This document shows, one piece after another, positions 1 to 9,448 of a stretch of 64,000 nucleotides of DNA (positions are counted from its first letter, which is position 1; the number at the start of each line of letters is the position of its first letter). The notes below the pieces were generated by a model. It worked only from the letters and a program-made list of their open reading frames with translations, ran no database searches and was not told where the DNA came from. Made by a program: the position numbers and the translations under genes. This DNA is from Streptomyces sp. ISL-43 (GTDB lineage Bacteria; Actinomycetota; Actinomycetes; Streptomycetales; Streptomycetaceae): the NCBI RefSeq assembly GCF_018614195.1, contig NZ_JAGGOT010000039.1:85775-149774 (forward strand), read 5' to 3'.

Positions 1-2
1 GC

Positions 3-479
3 GGCCGGTACCTGACCGAGCGGCTCCACTCGCTCGGCTCGTGGGCGGAGCGCTTCGCCCTGCTCGACGAGGTGTTCTGCGCGCGCCTGGAGCGCGGCCC
101 GGCGCCCGCGCCCGAAGTCCGCGGCGCGCTCTCCCGGTTGTGGGCGGACAGCCGCTCGCTGACGCGGGTGACCGCCGAGACCGGGTGGAGCGCGCGCACC
201 CTGCGGGCGCGGTTCCGCGAGCAGGTGGGCCTGTCCCCCAAGGCCGTGGCCAGGGTGTTCCGGCTCCAGCACGCGCTGGGCCTGCTGGCCGCGGGGACAC
301 CGCCCGCGCACGTGGCCGCGGTGTGCGGCTACCACGACCAGGCGCACCTGAGCCGCGAGGTGAAGTCGATGACGGGCCTGCCCCCGTCGCAGTACATACG
401 GCTCCGGGGCGGCCTGCCGCCGGGCTCGGTGCTGGACCGGATGCCGGGCCGGGTCAGCAGCGTGATGCTGTCGGGGTGA
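3..479 (+). CDS. AraC-family transcriptional regulator, C-terminal part
   Basis: The reading frame is open from the first bases of the window, so the N-terminus is missing. The visible 158 residues contain a typical AraC DNA-binding region: a first helix-turn-helix around LTRVTAETGWSARTLRARF and a second around HVAAVCGYHDQAHLSREVK, followed by the usual FxxxxGxxPxxY-type end (MTGLPPSQYIRL). The protein is probably a one-component regulator whose sensor domain lies upstream of the window. It ends in TGA at 477-479; the next gene follows after about 107 bases on the same strand. The ligand cannot be inferred. Confidence 0.85.
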   Translation, partial: GRYLTERLHSLGSWAERFALLDEVFCARLERGPAPAPEVRGALSRLWADSRSLTRVTAETGWSARTLRARFREQVGLSPKAVARVFRLQHALGLLAAGTPPAHVAAVCGYHDQAHLSREVKSMTGLPPSQYIRLRGGLPPGSVLDRMPGRVSSVMLSG

Positions 480-586
480 GCCGCCCCGGCGGCCCGGCCG
501 CTCCCGCGTGCCGATTTTGACAAGACAGGGGCGCACGGGCTTGCCACGCTCGGCGCACGACTCCTCGTCCCCCACGGAGGATCACC

Positions 587-1588
587 TTGTTCGCCACCCT
601 CGGGCTCGATCCGGCCACCGAAGCCGTCTACCGACTGATGGCCACCCGCCCGGAGGGCTGGGGCGTCGAGCAGATCGCCGCAGACCTCGGGTCCACCGAG
701 ACGGACGTACGGGAGGCTCTGGACCGGCTCGCCGAGGTCTCGCTGCTGCGCCGGTCGCGGGCGGTCCCCGGCACTTGGCGGGCGGTCAGCCCGGAGCTCG
801 GGATGCAGCTGATGCTCCGCCGCCATCAGGAGGAGCTGGACCGGCGGCAGCGGGAGATCGCCGAGAGCCACGAGACGGTGTCCCGGATGATCTCCGGTCT
901 GCGCCAGGGTACGCATCCGGCCATCGGCCCGGAGGGGGACGGCGGCGGGGAACGGCTGATCGGCATCGACGCCGTACAGGCCCGCCTCGAACTCATCGCG
1001 GACCAGGCCGGGTCGGAGATCTGTACGTTCATGCCGGGCGGCGGCCAGTCCGCGGCCGCCATCGAGGCGGCCCGCGAGAACGACGCCCAGTTGCTGGCGC
1101 GCGGCGTCGGCGTCCGCACGGTCTGCCTGGACAGCGTGCGCGGCAACCCGCCGACCCTCGACTACGCCCGCTGGCTCACCGACAACGGCGGCGGCGTGCG
1201 GACCGTGCCCACGCTCCCGCTGCGCATGATCCTCGTCGACCGGGCCCACGCCCTGGTGCCGCTGGACCCGGCCGACACCCGCGCGGGCGCCGTCGTCCTG
1301 CGCCTGCCGGGGGCGGTCGCGGCGCTGACCGCGCTCTTCGAGCAGGTCTGGGAGGCGTCGCTGCCCTTGGGCTGCGACCGGCCGCGCGACGAGGGCACCG
1401 GCCTGAACCCGCCCGAGCGCGAGTTGCTGCGGCTGCTGAGCCAGGGCATGACCGACGAGGCGGCCGGCCACCAGCTGGGGGTCTCGCTGAGTACGGTCCG
1501 CCGTTCCATGGCGGCCCTGATGGAACGGCTCGGCGCGCGCAGCCGCTTCGAGGCGGGCCTGCGCGCGGCCCAGCGCGGGTGGCTCTGA
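587..1588 (+). CDS. LuxR-type transcriptional regulator with N-terminal TrmB-like domain
   Basis: This 333-residue protein starts with a TTG codon at 587, chosen because GGAGG lies six bases upstream (576-580). The N-terminal 70 residues (LGLDPATEAVYRLMATRPEG, then a second helical element) resemble the TrmB/MarR winged-helix found in orphan Streptomyces regulators. The middle part looks like a phospholipase-D-like/TrmB sensor region. The C-terminal 65 residues form a LuxR helix-turn-helix (ERELLRLLSQGMTDEAAGHQLG, STVRRSMAALMERLGARSR). It lacks a receiver domain, so it is not a classical two-component partner. Such regulators often sit near genes they do not control; no target is evident here. 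Confidence 0.8.
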   Translation: MFATLGLDPATEAVYRLMATRPEGWGVEQIAADLGSTETDVREALDRLAEVSLLRRSRAVPGTWRAVSPELGMQLMLRRHQEELDRRQREIAESHETVSRMISGLRQGTHPAIGPEGDGGGERLIGIDAVQARLELIADQAGSEICTFMPGGGQSAAAIEAARENDAQLLARGVGVRTVCLDSVRGNPPTLDYARWLTDNGGGVRTVPTLPLRMILVDRAHALVPLDPADTRAGAVVLRLPGAVAALTALFEQVWEASLPLGCDRPRDEGTGLNPPERELLRLLSQGMTDEAAGHQLGVSLSTVRRSMAALMERLGARSRFEAGLRAAQRGWL

Positions 1589-1773
1589 CCGGGGAGCCCC
1601 GCTGGGCGCCAGGGCGCCAAGGGGGACACGGCGCCAAGGGGGACAAGAGCAGCACTGCGGCAGCCCGTCACGGGGGTGCGGGCTGCCGCGGTGCGGCGAG
1701 CTCTCCGAGGCGCATACGGGCAAGTGGAAACCCTGCCGCTGCGTCAAGGTCGAGGACCTCACCCGAGCGGCGG

Positions 1774-1779
1774 TAGCAT
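1774..1779 (+). promoter_or_regulatory. Putative -10 box of rnpB
   Basis: TAGCAT at 1774-1779 lies 7 bases before the start of the RNase P RNA P1 helix, the right distance for transcription to start near 1786. No convincing -35 hexamer was seen. The 185 bases between the previous gene and this box hold no ORF I would trust, only an imperfect direct repeat (GGCGCCAAGGGGGACA, about 1615-1645). Confidence 0.45.
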
Positions 1780-1786
1780 GGTCACC

Positions 1787-2196
1787 GCAGAACGACGCAA
1801 GCGGACGGCCGCGTCGGGATCCCCGGATCCCGCCGAGGAACGTCCGGGCTCCACAGAGCAGGGTGGTGGCTAACGGCCACCCGGGGTGACCCGCGGGACA
1901 GTGCCACAGAAAACAGACCGCCTGGGGCTTCGGCCCCCGGTAAGGGTGAAACGGTGGTGTAAGAGACCACCAGCGCCTGAGGTGACTCAGGCGGCTAGGT
2001 AAACCCCACCTGGAGCAAGGTCAAGAAGGGTCGTCTCCGGACGGCTCTGCGCGGACGTTCGAGGGCTGCTCGCCCGAGTTCGCGGGTAGACCGCACGAGG
2101 CCGGTGGCAACACCGGTCCTAGATGGATGGCCGTCTCCCCGGCGACCGCGAGGTCGCCGGGCGACAGAACCCGGCGTACAGCTTGCGTCGGTCTGC
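1787..2196 (+). ncRNA. rnpB: RNase P RNA (class A), catalytic subunit of RNase P
   Basis: The RNA processes the 5' end of tRNA precursors. The universal core elements are present in order: GAGGAACGTCCGGGCTCCAC near 1834, ACAGAAAACAGACCGCC near 1906, GGTAAGGGTGAAACGGTG near 1939, TAAGAGACCACCAGC near 1960, and the 3' element CGACAGAACCCGGCGTACAG near 2162. The ends were placed by the P1 helix: CGACGCAAGC at 1793-1802 pairs perfectly with GCTTGCGTCG at 2181-2190, and GCAGA (1787-1791) can extend it with TCTGC (2192-2196). Apparent short reading frames inside are not genes. A strong terminator follows at 2204. Confidence 0.96.
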
Positions 2197-2203
2197 GCCA
2201 CAA

Positions 2204-2244
2204 CCGCCCGGCCCCGGGGTCTTCCCCGGGGCCGGGCGGTTTTT
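2204..2244 (+). terminator. Intrinsic terminator of rnpB
   Basis: A perfect 16-bp stem (2204-2219 with 2224-2239) closes a four-base loop and is followed by five T residues (2240-2244). It ends rnpB transcription and also lies just beyond the stop of the convergent ABC permease gene. Confidence 0.93.
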
Positions 2245-2281
2245 CACGTCCCGGCCGCACGGGGAACCCCCCGGCGGGTGT

Positions 2282-3136
2282 TCACAGGTCGCGCCGGTGG
2301 ACGACGACAGTGGCGATGGCCACGGCCGCGAGCGGCCAGGCCGCGTACACGATCCACGCCCCGGTGAGCGTCGCCGGGTAGAGCACCGGCACGGGCGAGT
2401 CGCCCACCTCGGTCAGCCGGTCCCAGGCACCCCGGGGCAGGGCGTGGAGGAGCGCCGCCGACCATGCGTCGCGGTCGTTGATCAGGGAGGGCAGCAGCAG
2501 GAGGACGCCCGTGATCGTGACGATGCTCGTCGCCGTGTGCCGGATCAGGGCTCCGAGGCCCATGCCGACGAGCGCGCACACCGGCGCGAGCAGGGCGGAC
2601 GCCGCGGTGGCGCGGAGCGCGCCGGGGTAGTCGAGCGGGAGGCCGACGTGCCGCCCGGACAGGACGGCCTGCGTCACGCCGAAAGAGGCGGTCGCGACGA
2701 CCGCTCCGTAGACCAGCGTGATCGCTGTCACGACGGCGGTCTTGGCTGCCACCACCGAGCGGCGGGCGGGGACGGCGGCGAAGGTCGTACGGATCTGTCC
2801 GGTGCTGTACTCGCTGACGACCGTGAGTGCCCCGATGCTGCCGGCGGCAAGCATGAGGACCATGCCGGCGCCGAGGGTGAAGGCGTCGCGCATCGCCCAG
2901 ATCGGCACGAAGAGGTCCTTGGTGCCCTGGGGATAGTTCGGATAGTTGTCGTAGTCGGCGACGGCGGCGTTCACGTTGATGCCGATGACGACCAGCACGC
3001 CGACCCCGAAGGCCCAGGGTGTGGAGCGCAGCGACCACAGCTTGATCCATTCGGCGGCGAGGAGGTCCGGGAAACGGGCGCGTGCGGCGGTGGACACGGC
3101 CGCCTTCCGCAGGGGCGCCGGGTGGATCGGGGTCAT
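2282..3136 (-). CDS. ABC-2 type transporter permease
   Basis: This 284-residue integral membrane protein is the channel partner of the ATP-binding protein encoded just upstream. About six hydrophobic segments are visible, for example around WAFGVGVLVVIGINV, AGMVLMLAAGSIGALTVV, TAITLVYGAVVATASF and AASALLAPVCALVGMGLGALI. EWIKLWSLRSTPW near the N-terminus is the signature start of actinobacterial ABC-2 permeases. The ATG at 3136 was chosen because AGGAGA precedes it and because it overlaps the stop of the ATPase gene by four bases (ATGA), implying translational coupling. The substrate is unknown; drug, peptide or lipid export is typical for this arrangement beside a histidine kinase. Confidence 0.88.
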   Translation of the reverse strand: MTPIHPAPLRKAAVSTAARARFPDLLAAEWIKLWSLRSTPWAFGVGVLVVIGINVNAAVADYDNYPNYPQGTKDLFVPIWAMRDAFTLGAGMVLMLAAGSIGALTVVSEYSTGQIRTTFAAVPARRSVVAAKTAVVTAITLVYGAVVATASFGVTQAVLSGRHVGLPLDYPGALRATAASALLAPVCALVGMGLGALIRHTATSIVTITGVLLLLPSLINDRDAWSAALLHALPRGAWDRLTEVGDSPVPVLYPATLTGAWIVYAAWPLAAVAIATVVVHRRDL

Positions 3137-4053
3137 CGGGGTTCTCCTGCGAGGTATTCGACGCTGTCGGCGGTGAGTTCCATGAAGGCCTCCTCCAGGG
3201 AGGAGGTACGCGTGGCCAGCTCCCGCAGCACGATGCGGTGCTGGAGGGCGAGTTCGCCGATGCGGTCCGCGCTCAGGCCGGTCACCTTGAGCTCCGTCGC
3301 TCCTTCCGGGCCTTCGGACCGGACCGAGGCGCCCTCGGCGGCCAGCACCGCCGTGAGTGCGGCGGGGTCCGGGGTGCGCACGGTGACGCTCAGGCGGGTG
3401 CCGCGGGCCGCGAAATCCTTCACGCTCTCCGCGGCGATCAGCTCGCCCCTGCCGATGACGACGAGGTGCTCGGCCGTGTGCTCCATCTCGCTCATCAGGT
3501 GGCTGGAGACGAACACGGTGCGCCCCTCGGCGGCCAGCCGACGGAACAGGCCGCGCACCCACAGCACCCCCTCCGGGTCCAATCCGTTGACCGGCTCGTC
3601 GAACAGCAGCACGGGCGGGTCGCCGAGCAGTGCGCCGGCGATGCCGAGCCGCTGCTTCATACCGAGGGAGAACCCGCCGATACGGCGCCGGGCCGCACCG
3701 GACAGCCCGACCTCCTGCAGGACCTCGTCCACCCGGCGCCGCCCGATGCCGTTGCTGCGGGCCAGGGCCGACAGGTGCCCCACCGCGGTGCGGCCTCCGT
3801 GTACGTCGTGGGCGTCGAGGAGCGCGCCGACATGGCGAAGCCCGCGGGGGCGGTCCCGGAAGGGGAGGCCGTCGATGGTGGCGCTGCCGCTGGTGGGACG
3901 GTTCAAGCCGAGGAGCATCCGCAGGGTGGTGCTCTTTCCGGCGCCGTTCGGGCCGAGGAACCCGGTCACGTGGCCGGGGCGGACGGTGAAGGTCAGGCCG
4001 CCCACGGCCGTGGTCTGCCCGTAACGCTTGGTCAGTTCGTTGACTTCGATCAC
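3133..4053 (-). CDS. ABC transporter ATP-binding protein
   Basis: The 306-residue protein powers the adjacent permease. It shows Walker A (GPNGAGKST, residues about 35-43), signature motif in variant form (GGFSLGMKQRLGIAGALLG), Walker B (PVLLFDEPVNGLDPEG) and the switch histidine (VFVSSHLMSEME). A C-terminal extension of about 85 residues is typical of DrrA/CcmA-type exporters. The start is the GTG at 4051-4053 because family members begin with MIEVxxLTKRYG; the longer frame upstream carries no family similarity. The ribosome binding site is weak, so the mRNA may be leaderless. It is divergent from the two-component genes, a common layout when the kinase senses a substrate or stress relieved by the exporter. 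Confidence 0.9.
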   Translation of the reverse strand: MIEVNELTKRYGQTTAVGGLTFTVRPGHVTGFLGPNGAGKSTTLRMLLGLNRPTSGSATIDGLPFRDRPRGLRHVGALLDAHDVHGGRTAVGHLSALARSNGIGRRRVDEVLQEVGLSGAARRRIGGFSLGMKQRLGIAGALLGDPPVLLFDEPVNGLDPEGVLWVRGLFRRLAAEGRTVFVSSHLMSEMEHTAEHLVVIGRGELIAAESVKDFAARGTRLSVTVRTPDPAALTAVLAAEGASVRSEGPEGATELKVTGLSADRIGELALQHRIVLRELATRTSSLEEAFMELTADSVEYLAGEPR

Positions 4054-4123
4054 CCGGCCAACGGTGCCGCGGGCCGGCCCGCGGGGCATCGGGCCGTCGG
4101 CCACAGTCCCGTGTCCTCCGGTA

Positions 4124-4147
4124 GCCCGTGGGCGTACGCCCACGGGC
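4124..4147. promoter_or_regulatory. Perfect 24-bp palindrome between exporter and two-component genes
   Basis: Arms GCCCGTGGGC (4124-4133) and its exact complement (4138-4147) flank a central GTAC, giving uninterrupted two-fold symmetry. It lies 39 bases before the kinase start and about 70 bases upstream of the ATPase start, inside the only intergenic space that can hold both promoters. It could bind the LuxR-type response regulator encoded at 5404, or act as an RNA hairpin. No T-tract follows, so it is a poor terminator. Confidence 0.55.
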
Positions 4148-4186
4148 CAATACCCCGCCGGGCAGTACGACATCTACGATCAAGGC

Positions 4187-5403
<1,217 letters not shown>

Positions 5404-5407
<4 letters not shown>

Positions 5408-6060
5408 CGATCCGCGTCGTGCTCGCCGACGACCAGCCGCTGGTGCGTTCCGGCCTGCGCGTGCTCATGGCCGACACCCCCGACATCCAGGTCGTCGGCG
5501 AGGCCGCGACGGGCACCGAAGCACTCCGGCTCGTCGGGGACGTCCGGCCCGACGTGGTGGTGATGGACATCCGCATGCCCGGAATGGACGGCATCGAGGC
5601 CACCCGGATGATCACGGCAGGCTCCACGACGACCCGGGTCCTGATCCTCACCACCTACGAGGACGACGACTACGTCTACGCCGCTCTGCGCTCCGGTGCG
5701 AGCGGATTCCTCGTCAAGAACATGGACTTGGACGACATCCTCACCGCGATCCGCGTGGTCGCCGCCGGAGACGCCCTGATCGCGCCGAGCGTCACCCGCC
5801 GCCTGATCGAGGAGTTCGCCGCACGACCCGAACCGACCCCCCGGCCGCGTCCGGTCGAGGGCATCACCGAGCGGGAGCGCGAGGTACTGACACTCGTCGG
5901 ACGCGGCATGTCCAACAGCGAGATCGCCGCCGAGCTCTGGATCAGTGTGGCCACCGCCAAGGCACACGTGGCGCGACTGCTGTCCAAACTCGCCGCCCGC
6001 GACCGGGTCCACCTCGTCATCCTCGCCTACGAAGCAGGCCTGGTCACACCGCCACGATGA
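5404..6060 (+). CDS. Two-component response regulator, NarL/LuxR family
   Basis: The 218-residue protein is the partner of the kinase it overlaps by four bases. The receiver domain carries the acidic pair (LADDQ), phosphoacceptor Asp (VVVMDIRMPGMDG, near residue 54), the conserved Thr (LILTTYE) and Lys (FLVKNMD). The C-terminal LuxR helix-turn-helix is intact (ITEREREVLTLVGRGMSNSEIAAELWISVATAKAH). All catalytic receiver residues are present, so normal phosphorylation is expected. A likely target is the shared regulatory region with the divergent ABC exporter, where the 24-bp palindrome lies. Confidence 0.95.
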
Positions 6061-6094
6061 CGCGGGCAACACCGCTCCGCCCGCTCCACGTCGA

Positions 6095-6119
6095 AACCCC
6101 CGCCCGGTGGGCGGGGGTT
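6095..6119 (+). terminator. Intrinsic terminator after the two-component operon
   Basis: AACCCCCGCCC (6095-6105) and its exact complement (6109-6119) form an 11-bp stem with a three-base loop. It lies 35 bases after the response-regulator stop and just before the stop of the convergent RNase H gene, so it may serve both strands. Confidence 0.75.
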
Positions 6120-6146
6120 CTCACGGCTACCGGGCCCGCGGCCGGG

Positions 6147-7484
6147 CTACCGCAGGTGCGACGTGTCGTTCAGGAGGCGGACCGAGGCGTTGCCGTCCGC
6201 GTAGTAGGCCACCGCCGACAGCGAGGCCGCCGACAGCTCCATGCGGAACAGCGCCTCCGGCGGGGCGCCCAGCGCGAGCCGTACGAGGATCTTGACCGGC
6301 GTCACGTGCGAGACCAGCAGCACCGTGCGGCCCGCGTGCGCGGCCAGCAGCCGGTCCCGGGTCGCCGAGACGCGGCGGGTGGCCGACACGAAGCTCTCGC
6401 CGCCGCCCGTGGGGGCGGCCTTCGAGGAGCCCAGCCACGCCTGCAGGTCCTCCGGGTAGCGCTCGCGCACCTCGCCGAAGGTCATCCCCTCCCACGCCCC
6501 GAAATCGACCTCGCGCAGCCCCTCCTCGACGGTGACGGTGAGCCCGAGCCGGTCGGCGACGGCCTGCGCGGTCTCCCGGCAGCGCAGCAGCGGGGAGCTG
6601 ATCACCGTCTGGATGGTGCCGCGCGCAGCCAGCGACTCCGCGACCGCGGCGGCCTGGCGGCGGCCGGCCGGGGAGAGCTCCGGGTCGCTGCCGCCGCTGC
6701 CGGAGAAGCGCTTCTGCGGGGTGAGCGCGGTCTCGCCGTGGCGCAGCAGCACGAAGGTCGCCGGGGTGCCCATGTCCGGGCCCCAGCCGACGGTGGGTGC
6801 GGCCGGGGTCTCCACCGAGGCCGTGCCGGACGGCTGCGGCGCGGGCGGAACGGGTCCCGCCGCGCCGGCGCCGGGCTCCGCGAACAGGGTGCCGGCCCCT
6901 GCCTCCACGAACTCCGACGCGCCGGTCGACGTACGGGACGAGGAGGCGAGGGCGGCTCGCACCGCCGCGGCACCCTTCGCCGCGTCCCCGGGAGGGCCGG
7001 CCAACGGGGTCGCCAGGGCGCGCGCCGCCGAGGCGTCCAGGGCGGCCGAGGAGTTCGAGGGCTCCCACTGCGCACCGCGCTTGCCCGCGTCCATCGCCTC
7101 GTTGGCGAGCCGGTCGGCGTGCTTGTTCCGCTCGCGCGGGATCCACTCGTACGTCACCTGCGCGCGCGGCAGGATCGTCGCCGCCAGCGCCGCGAGCGGC
7201 TTCATGTCCGGGTGCTTGATCTTCCAGCGGCCGGACATCTGCTCGACGACGAGCTTGGAGTCCATCCGGACGAGGACCACCGCGTCCGGGTCCAGTTCGC
7301 GGGCGGCCCGCAGCCCGGCGATGAGGCCCTTGTACTCGGCCACGTTGTTCGTCGCGACGCCGATGTACTCCGCGCGCTCGGCCAGCGTCTCGCCCGTCGC
7401 CGGGTCGAGGACGACGGAGCCGTAGCCGGCGGGCCCCGGGTTGCCCCGGGAGCCGCCGTCGGCTTCCACAACGAACCGCGGCAT
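6147..7484 (-). CDS. Bifunctional RNase H / histidine phosphatase
   Basis: The 445-residue protein joins two enzymes, as in mycobacterial Rv2228c. Residues 1-135 form an RNase H type I domain with acidic active-site residues in VEADGGSRGNPG, EYKGLIAGL, RMDSKLVVEQ and RERNKHADRLANEA; it cuts RNA in RNA-DNA hybrids. Residues about 235-445 are a phosphoglycerate-mutase-like phosphatase with catalytic RHG (LLRHGETAL), a second Arg (SPLLRCRETA), Glu (EVDFGAWEGM) and His (LLVSHVTPVK). In homologues this domain is linked to alpha-ribazole phosphatase/CobC activity. An Ala/Pro-rich linker joins them. The ATG shares one base with the upstream stop (TGATG), so it is translated as an operon with the zinc-ribbon gene. 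Confidence 0.93.
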   Translation of the reverse strand: MPRFVVEADGGSRGNPGPAGYGSVVLDPATGETLAERAEYIGVATNNVAEYKGLIAGLRAARELDPDAVVLVRMDSKLVVEQMSGRWKIKHPDMKPLAALAATILPRAQVTYEWIPRERNKHADRLANEAMDAGKRGAQWEPSNSSAALDASAARALATPLAGPPGDAAKGAAAVRAALASSSRTSTGASEFVEAGAGTLFAEPGAGAAGPVPPAPQPSGTASVETPAAPTVGWGPDMGTPATFVLLRHGETALTPQKRFSGSGGSDPELSPAGRRQAAAVAESLAARGTIQTVISSPLLRCRETAQAVADRLGLTVTVEEGLREVDFGAWEGMTFGEVRERYPEDLQAWLGSSKAAPTGGGESFVSATRRVSATRDRLLAAHAGRTVLLVSHVTPVKILVRLALGAPPEALFRMELSAASLSAVAYYADGNASVRLLNDTSHLR

Positions 7485-8227
7485 CAGATGCCCGAGTCGG
7501 CCGTACGGACCAGGATGCGGCCGCAGCTCTCGTGACGGACGACCTGGTCGCGGGCGGCGGCCTTGATCTCGTTGACCTCGGCGAGGTCGAGCTCCAGGCG
7601 GCAGCCCTCGCAGCGGCGCTGCGACAGGCGGGCGGCGCCGACGCCGCCCTGCTTCACGCGGATCTTCTCGTACAGGGCGATCAGCGCGGCCGGCATGGCG
7701 GTGACGATGATCTCGCGGTCCTTGCCGATGCCGGCGACCTCGGCGTCGATCTCACCGGTGGCGGCGTCACGGCGCGCGGTGGCGTCGGTCAGCTTGGCCT
7801 CCAGGGCGGCGACCCGGTCGGTCAGCTCGGTGACGCGCTCCTGCGCGCCCTCCAGGCGCTCCATGACCTCGAGGACGACGTCCTCCAGGTCGCCCTGGCG
7901 CTTGGCGAGGGAGACGACCTCGCTCTGCAGGTTGGCCAGGTCGCGGGCGGAGATGCCGGCGCCCGAGTCCAGGCGCGCCTGGTCGCGGGCGGCGCGCTGG
8001 CGCACCTGGTCCACGTCCTGCTCGGCCTTGGTCTGCTCGCGGGCGGCGTCGCTCGCCTGTGTCTGGGCGGCGACGAGGAAGTCGCGCTGCTGGGTGAGGT
8101 CCTTGGCCAGGGAGTCGACCTCGGCGTGCTCGGGCAGCGACTTGCGCTTGTGGGCGAGCTGAGACAGCCGCACGTCCAGGGCCTGGACGTCGAGAAGTCG
8201 GATCTGGTCGGCGGGCTCGGCGTTCAG
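7484..8227 (-). CDS. Zinc-ribbon coiled-coil protein (C4-type), probable CTG start
   Basis: The 247-residue protein is mostly a long antiparallel coiled coil (residues about 20-185, rich in Ala, Glu, Gln, Arg), ending in a zinc ribbon with the four-Cys pattern RRCEGCRLEL and ESCGRILVR. Family members are thought to help RNA- or DNA-linked processes, but no function is firm. I placed the start at CTG 8225-8227 because related proteins begin with MNAxPADQIRLLDVQALD and this gene encodes NAEPADQIRLLDVQALD directly after that CTG. No ATG, GTG or TTG lies between it and the in-frame stop at 8246-8248. A TGGAG-like site precedes it, and it overlaps the Nif3 stop as CTGA. The GTG at 8173 would delete 18 conserved residues. 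Confidence 0.85.
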   Translation of the reverse strand: MNAEPADQIRLLDVQALDVRLSQLAHKRKSLPEHAEVDSLAKDLTQQRDFLVAAQTQASDAAREQTKAEQDVDQVRQRAARDQARLDSGAGISARDLANLQSEVVSLAKRQGDLEDVVLEVMERLEGAQERVTELTDRVAALEAKLTDATARRDAATGEIDAEVAGIGKDREIIVTAMPAALIALYEKIRVKQGGVGAARLSQRRCEGCRLELDLAEVNEIKAAARDQVVRHESCGRILVRTADSGI

Positions 8228-9084
8228 TTGGGGGCTCCAGAGGTACTAGAAGGGGGTGTGACGGACGGCGCGTGCGCCGTCCACGGGTCGGTGACCGTGC
8301 GCGAGACGTGGGTGCGCAGACCCCAGCCGTGGCGCTCGGAGACGGCGTCGAGCTGGGCCGCGGCCTGCTCGCACCAGGGCCACTCGGTGGCCCAGTGGGC
8401 GGCGTCGACGAGGGCGAGCGGACTCTGCTCGCGGGCCTCGGAGACCGGGTGGTGGCGCAGGTCGGCGGTGAGGTAGGCGTCGACGCCGGCGGCACGGACC
8501 TGCGCGAAGAGGCTGTCGCCGGAGCCGCCGCTGACGGCGACGGTACGGATCCTCGCGTCGGGGTCGCCGGCCACGCGGATGCCCTGCGCGGTCTGCGGCA
8601 GGCGCGCGGCGGCGCGGGCGGCGAACTCGCTCAGCGTCTCGGGGCGGTCGAGCTCGCAGATCCGGCCGAGGCCGCGGCGGCCCGTGGGATCGCTCGGGTC
8701 GGGGACGAGCGGGCCGGTGATGCGCAGGTCGAGTGCGCCGGCGAGGGCGTCGGAGACGCCCGGGTCGGCGGTGTCGGCGTTGGTGTGGGCGACGTGCAGC
8801 GCGATGTCGTTCTTGATCAGCGTGTGCACGACGCGGCCCTTGAAGGTGCCCGCTTCGACGGTGGTGGTGCCGCGCAGGTAGAGGGGGTGGTGGGTGACGA
8901 CCAGGTCGGCGCCCAGCTTCACCGCCTCGTCGACGATCTCCTGGACCGGATCGACGGCGAACAGGACCCGGGAGACCTCGGCGTCGGGGTCTCCGCAGAC
9001 GGTGCCGACGGCATCCCACTGCTCGGCCCGCGAGGGGGGCCAGAGAGCGTCCAGCGCGGCGATGACTTCAGAGAGACGGGGCAC
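8224..9084 (-). CDS. Nif3-like dinuclear metal centre protein
   Basis: The 286-residue protein belongs to the NIF3/YbgI (DUF34) family, hexameric proteins with a two-metal site and a possible GTP cyclohydrolase I-like (FolE2) or metal-chaperone role that is still debated. Metal ligands are visible as VVTHHPLYLRG (residues about 63-73), HTNADTA (about 98-104) and the C-terminal DAAHWATEW. Length and N-terminus (MPRLSEVIAALDALWPPSRAEQWD) match the family, supporting the ATG at 9084. It is first in a three-gene operon, with overlapping stop/start codons to the zinc-ribbon and RNase H genes, an order conserved across Streptomyces as I recall it. Confidence 0.93.
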   Translation of the reverse strand: MPRLSEVIAALDALWPPSRAEQWDAVGTVCGDPDAEVSRVLFAVDPVQEIVDEAVKLGADLVVTHHPLYLRGTTTVEAGTFKGRVVHTLIKNDIALHVAHTNADTADPGVSDALAGALDLRITGPLVPDPSDPTGRRGLGRICELDRPETLSEFAARAAARLPQTAQGIRVAGDPDARIRTVAVSGGSGDSLFAQVRAAGVDAYLTADLRHHPVSEAREQSPLALVDAAHWATEWPWCEQAAAQLDAVSERHGWGLRTHVSRTVTDPWTAHAPSVTPPSSTSGAPN

Positions 9085-9301
9085 AGGCCAAGGCTACCGT
9101 CCGTATCGACCGGCCCGGCGCTCCGAGCCCGGCGGATCCGGGGCGGGAGCGCGGGGCCGGTCGGGGCGGCCCGGCCGGCTGCTTCACGAGGAAGCCGCGC
9201 AGGTCGTCGAGGACCTTGCCGGGGGCGGTCACGCCGAGGCCCGGGTACCAGGTCTCGTCCGCCACGTCCTTCGCCTGGCCCTGCTTGACGGCCGCCCCTC
9301 A
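9068..9301 (-). pseudogene. Possible remnant of a gene (C-terminal fragment)
   Basis: In the 364 bases between the divergent Nif3 and orphan genes, a frame preceded by a stop codon encodes AVKQGQAKDVADETWYPGL followed by GVTAPGKVLDDLRGFLVKQ. It then continues into proline/arginine-rich sequence that runs into the Nif3 promoter. The first 45 residues look protein-like, the rest does not. It could be the 3' scar of a deleted gene, or a small gene starting at GTG 9265. No family recognised. Nothing else was seen in this gap. Confidence 0.25.
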
Positions 9302-9448
9302 CCCCAAACGCCCCGATATCGCACAGCACAATCCCCGCCTCCCCCACAGCCGAATCACGGCCCCGCCACCCGTATGTGTGAAGCGGGTGTTGTCACAGGG
9401 TCCGGGGGCAAGCGCGATCACTACGTTCCTCGGCGGAGGTGCCCGCAT

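Noticed and set aside
1995..2381. Several short frames around 2000-2380
   Set aside because: They fall within the RNase P RNA gene and its terminator, or opposite the ABC permease.
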